Below are positions 52,568-54,858 of a stretch of DNA of 54,858 nt, piece by piece. A program made the position numbers and the translations under genes. The first letter of the stretch is position 1. Every line of letters starts with the position of its first letter. The stretch comes from Rikenellaceae bacterium (GTDB taxonomy: Bacteria > Bacteroidota > Bacteroidia > Bacteroidales > Rikenellaceae). The DNA lies in NCBI GenBank assembly GCA_017379895.1, contig JAFNVH010000016.1, positions 1 to 54,858 on the forward strand, in the 5' to 3' direction. A model generated the notes under the pieces. The model was not told the origin of the DNA and did no database searches. It saw nothing but the letters and a program-made list of their open reading frames with translations.

Positions 52568-52573
52568 AATAGC

Positions 52574-52682
52574 TATACATATATTAATGGTTTCGCGTGA
52601 CGGCGAATAGCCCGAAAACAGCCCTCGAAATTAAAATTTTTGGTGCGAACACTTGGAGCTTGAAATAAAATTCATATATTTA
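52574..52682 (+). repeat. 109-bp direct repeat, copy 1 (regulatory element)
   Basis: 105 of 109 bases are identical to 53324-53432, exactly 750 bp downstream. It contains the palindrome TTCGC-N6-GCGAA (52592-52607), an A/T-rich central part, and at its 3' end a -7-like box TATATTTA (52675-52682). It stands upstream of the small AT-rich ORFs and the secreted-protein gene. Confidence 0.92.
52592..52607. promoter_or_regulatory. Palindrome TTCGC-N6-GCGAA, copy 1
   Basis: A perfect 5-bp dyad with a 6-bp spacer, the geometry of CRP/FNR-family operators. It is centred about 80 bp upstream of the -7-like box. Regulator binding is an inference. Confidence 0.5.
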
Positions 52683-52711
52683 GCTGACAAATAGATTAGT
52701 ATGATGAAAAA

Positions 52712-52804
52712 ATGTCTTTCTTTATTCCATTTAATGAGCGACAAGCAATAGAAAAATATCTGCTTAAAAATAAATATATTGATAATACAATAACCATATT
52801 TTAG
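52712..52804 (+). CDS. Possible 30-aa small ORF in the leader
   Basis: A 30-codon frame starting 30 bp after the -7-like box of the first repeat and ending 9 bp before the next gene. Product begins MSFFIPFNERQAIEKYLL. An overlapping 16-codon frame (52701-52751, MMKKCLSLFHLM) is an alternative. The stretch is far more AT-rich than the surroundings. There is no homology I recognise; it could be a leader peptide, a gene remnant or chance. Confidence 0.25.
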   Translation: MSFFIPFNERQAIEKYLLKNKYIDNTITIF

Positions 52805-52813
52805 TGATAATTT

Positions 52814-53266
52814 ATGAAGCATTTACTTGTCATCATTCTTATCTTTATGGAGCTGGTCGGGTTAGCCAGCGAGCCTACATACGTGATTTTCACTTCGAAT
52901 AATAGCGACACAACGGAACCGCACGTTATTCATTCGGACTACACTTCGAGTTGGGATCAAGAGGTTTTCAAGTATCCAATGCACGTTTTTCACGTCGATT
53001 GCAGACGACTGAGTGAGTATAGTATGTTCGGTTATATTGTTTACGTCGAGGAGCAGTATGACGCTAAGATTGAGAGGCGTCCCTTAGCGGATCTTGATAA
53101 CATTAATGTGATCGATCTTGACAAGGAGCTGCCAACGCTCAATAAGCAGTCGATGCGGGCACTGATCAATCAAATGTATCAAGCCGAAGAGCTGTATTTC
53201 ATCGACCGTAACTATATCCAAAACGATTCGGTGGCGATCTATCCGGTTCGCCGTGCCGGCTTTTAA
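52814..53266 (+). CDS. Small predicted secreted protein of unknown function
   Basis: A 150-aa protein with a hydrophobic N-terminal signal (LLVIILIFMELVGLAS) and probable cleavage near residue 19, without a lipobox cysteine. The mature part is polar and rich in D, Y and N, with one Cys only. I recognise no family. It lies alone between two copies of the 109-bp element and has its own terminator, so it forms an expression unit parallel to the EF-G paralogue. Codon use is mixed and less GC-biased than its neighbours, which suggests acquisition or weak expression. Confidence 0.7.
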   Translation: MKHLLVIILIFMELVGLASEPTYVIFTSNNSDTTEPHVIHSDYTSSWDQEVFKYPMHVFHVDCRRLSEYSMFGYIVYVEEQYDAKIERRPLADLDNINVIDLDKELPTLNKQSMRALINQMYQAEELYFIDRNYIQNDSVAIYPVRRAGF

Positions 53267-53289
53267 TTAATAACCGAATCGGAGGCGAT

Positions 53290-53319
53290 GGGGTAGGCGT
53301 GAGAGCCGCCCCTTTTTTG
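53290..53319 (+). terminator. Terminator after the secreted-protein gene
   Basis: A stem of gggg/cccc plus ggc/gcc with one bulge (53290-53298 with 53305-53312) is followed by T6. It lies directly upstream of repeat copy 2. Confidence 0.72.
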
Positions 53320-53323
53320 TATA

Positions 53324-53432
53324 TATACATATATTAATGGTTTCGCGTGACGGCGAATAGCCCGAAAACAGCCCTCGAAATTAAAATTTTTGGTACAAAC
53401 GCTTGGAGTTTGAAATAAAATTCATATATTTA
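53324..53432 (+). repeat. 109-bp direct repeat, copy 2, upstream of EF-G paralogue
   Basis: Differs from copy 1 at four positions, all clustered in the 18 bp before the -7 region. The palindrome is identical (53342-53357). The -7-like box TATATTTA (53425-53432) is 43 bp upstream of the ATG at 53476. In this copy a TTTG lies at 53409-53412, absent from copy 1. Confidence 0.92.
53342..53357. promoter_or_regulatory. Palindrome TTCGC-N6-GCGAA, copy 2
   Basis: Identical to copy 1. It is centred about 90 bp upstream of the expected transcription start of the EF-G paralogue. Confidence 0.5.
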
Positions 53433-53475
53433 TGGTCGCGAAATTTAGAAACTAAAACAAAATAACCTCAAAACT

Positions 53476-54858
53476 ATGAAAAACTATTCAACTAAAGAGA
53501 TCAAGAACGTCGTTCTGATCGGTGCTCCCGGCTCGGGTAAAACCACCCTCGCCGAGGCTATGGCTTTCGAAGGTAAGGTAATTGACCGTCGTGGTACTGT
53601 CGAGGGTGAGAATACTCTGTCGGACAACACCGATATCGAGCACGAATACAAACGTTCGATCTATTCGACCGCACTCTTCTCGGAGTTTATGGGTCGTAAG
53701 CTCAATATTATCGACACCCCGGGTTCGGACGACTTCTGCGGTAGTCTGTTCTCGGCTTTCAAGGTGGCTGACGTGGGTCTGTGCGTGATCAGCGCAGTCG
53801 AGGGTTTCGAGGCTGGTACCGAGATTCAGGCTCGCTACGCTCGTAAGCTCAACAAGCCCGTGATCGCTATCGTCAACAAGCTCGACGCTGAGAACGCTAA
53901 TTGGGAGGAGACCATCGAGAGCATCAACGCTTCGTCGCGTGTGAAGCCCGTGATCGTGCAGTACCCCGTTAATCCCGGTCCCGGTTTCAACTCGTTCATC
54001 GACGTACTGATGATGAAGATGTATCGCTTCACCGACGAGAACGGTACCCGCGAGGAGCTCGAGATCCCCGCAGAGGAGATGGATCGCGCAATGGAGTTGC
54101 ACCAGACTCTGGTCGAGACCGCAGCTGAGAACGATGAGGACCTGATGATGCTCTACTTCGACAAGGGCGCTCTGACTCAGGACGACATCCGTAGCGGTTT
54201 GAAGCTGGGTGTTGCTAAGCGTGACTGCCTGCCCGTATTCTGCTCGTCGGCTAAGCGCGATGTAGGCTCGAAGCGTATTATGGAGTTCATCATCAACGTG
54301 GCTCCCGGCCCGATGACCGCTCCCAACTTCCTCACTACCGAGGGCGAAGAGGTCGAGGCTGACGAGAACGGCGCAGCAGCTGTATTCGTATTCAAGAGCC
54401 AGGTTGAGCAGCACCTGGGTGAGATCAGCTACTTCCGCGTAATTCGTGGTAAGATCACCGAGGGTATGGAGCTCGTGAACAGCCGCACCGGTAACAAGGA
54501 GAAGATCTCGCAGCTATTTGCTGTTGCAGGTAAGAACCGTATCAAGGTTTCGGAGATGGTTGCAGGCGACATCGGTTGCACCGTTAAGTTGAAGGCTACC
54601 CGCACCAACGACACCCTGTCGGCACCCTCGACTCCCGTCGAGATCGAGCCGATCGTATTCCCCGAGCCTCGCTACCGCGCAGCTGTTAAGGCCGCTAAGC
54701 AGGGCGACGACGAGAAGCTGGGCGAGTTGCTCAATAAGGCTAAGTACGAGGATCCGACCATTCTGGTTGAGTACTCGAAGGAGTTGAAGCAGACCATCAT
54801 TCAGGGTCAGGGTGAGCACCACCTCAATATCTTGAAGTACCGCCTCTCGACAGAGAAC
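53476..54858 (+). CDS. Elongation factor G paralogue (EF-G2-like), 3' end outside window
   Basis: Translation-factor GTPase, 461 codons visible, open at the window edge; full EF-G proteins are about 700 aa. P-loop GAPGSGKT is at 16-23, G3 is DTPGS at 80-84, G4 is NKLD at 134-137, and domain II starts near 295. Ordinary EF-G has AHIDAGKTTTTE, an RGITI switch and DTPGH. Here the P-loop differs, the switch I Thr aligns with Ser61, and the catalytic His of PGH is Ser84. This marks it as the second EF-G of Bacteroidota. The Bacteroides thetaiotaomicron relative is reported to translocate without GTP hydrolysis and to be needed in the gut. The ordinary fusA must be elsewhere. Confidence 0.9.
   Translation, partial: MKNYSTKEIKNVVLIGAPGSGKTTLAEAMAFEGKVIDRRGTVEGENTLSDNTDIEHEYKRSIYSTALFSEFMGRKLNIIDTPGSDDFCGSLFSAFKVADVGLCVISAVEGFEAGTEIQARYARKLNKPVIAIVNKLDAENANWEETIESINASSRVKPVIVQYPVNPGPGFNSFIDVLMMKMYRFTDENGTREELEIPAEEMDRAMELHQTLVETAAENDEDLMMLYFDKGALTQDDIRSGLKLGVAKRDCLPVFCSSAKRDVGSKRIMEFIINVAPGPMTAPNFLTTEGEEVEADENGAAAVFVFKSQVEQHLGEISYFRVIRGKITEGMELVNSRTGNKEKISQLFAVAGKNRIKVSEMVAGDIGCTVKLKATRTNDTLSAPSTPVEIEPIVFPEPRYRAAVKAAKQGDDEKLGELLNKAKYEDPTILVEYSKELKQTIIQGQGEHHLNILKYRLSTEN

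Noticed and set aside
53488..54414. Minus-strand ORF of 308 codons near the right end
   Set aside because: It is a shadow of the EF-G paralogue, whose frame is open to the window edge and carries clear GTPase motifs.
1..54858. CRISPR arrays, tRNA/rRNA genes, transposases, prophage genes
   Set aside because: None were seen. The only clear direct repeat pair is the 109-bp element, and no integrase, transposase or cas motif was found in the translated frames.

Overview
The window looks like a chromosome segment from the phylum Bacteroidota, most likely an Alistipes/Rikenellaceae-type gut Bacteroidales. Three things support this. Promoters carry the Bacteroidota -7 box TAnnTTTG with no convincing Shine-Dalgarno sequences. 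Marker genes include a Bat aerotolerance operon, an S46 dipeptidyl-peptidase, a GldE-like CBS protein, a glycine-lipid acyltransferase pair and an EF-G paralogue. Codon use is GC-rich (many gag, cgc, ggc, tcg) with AT-rich intergenic gaps. The genus is an inference; no rRNA or tRNA is present.

Layout. 1-8.2 kb (+): the 3' part of recJ, then a Bat-type operon (MoxR ATPase, DUF58, a membrane protein, a TPR protein with a long N/Q/D-rich tail, two VWA proteins) and a small DedA-like membrane protein. 8.2-17.1 kb: a secreted S46 peptidase, prfA (-), xseA-xseB-methyltransferase, metG-ilvE. 17.1-17.27 kb: a convergent gap with three hairpin terminators and two 14-bp perfect palindromes that match ParB-binding parS sites. 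17.27-25.4 kb (-): mnmG, ybeY, an EnvC-like factor, a TPR lipoprotein, pheS, nadB. 25.4-25.9 kb: an unusual hairpin-rich non-coding stretch. 25.9-30.1 kb (+): queA, priA, comF-like.

30.2-50.6 kb (-) is dominated by a full division and cell-wall (dcw) cluster. In transcription order it runs rsmH, ftsL, ftsI, murE, mraY, murD, ftsW, murG, murC, ftsQ, ftsA, ftsZ2, ftsZ1, then gldE and a phosphopantetheinyl transferase, with a DHOD-like gene beyond terminators. It has no mraZ at the head, carries two tandem and diverged ftsZ genes, and its FtsQ has a coiled-coil insertion of about 110 residues.

50.7-54.9 kb (+): a glycine-lipid acyltransferase pair (glsA/glsB type), then a small unknown secreted protein and a truncated EF-G paralogue. 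The last two are each preceded by a nearly identical 109-bp element containing the palindrome TTCGC-N6-GCGAA. The EF-G paralogue has lost the catalytic histidine of the DTPGH motif (DTPGS here), like the GTPase-deficient EF-G2 of Bacteroides. The duplicated regulatory element, the unknown secreted protein and the EF-G2-like gene together are the strongest candidate for an undescribed regulated system. The tandem ftsZ pair comes next.
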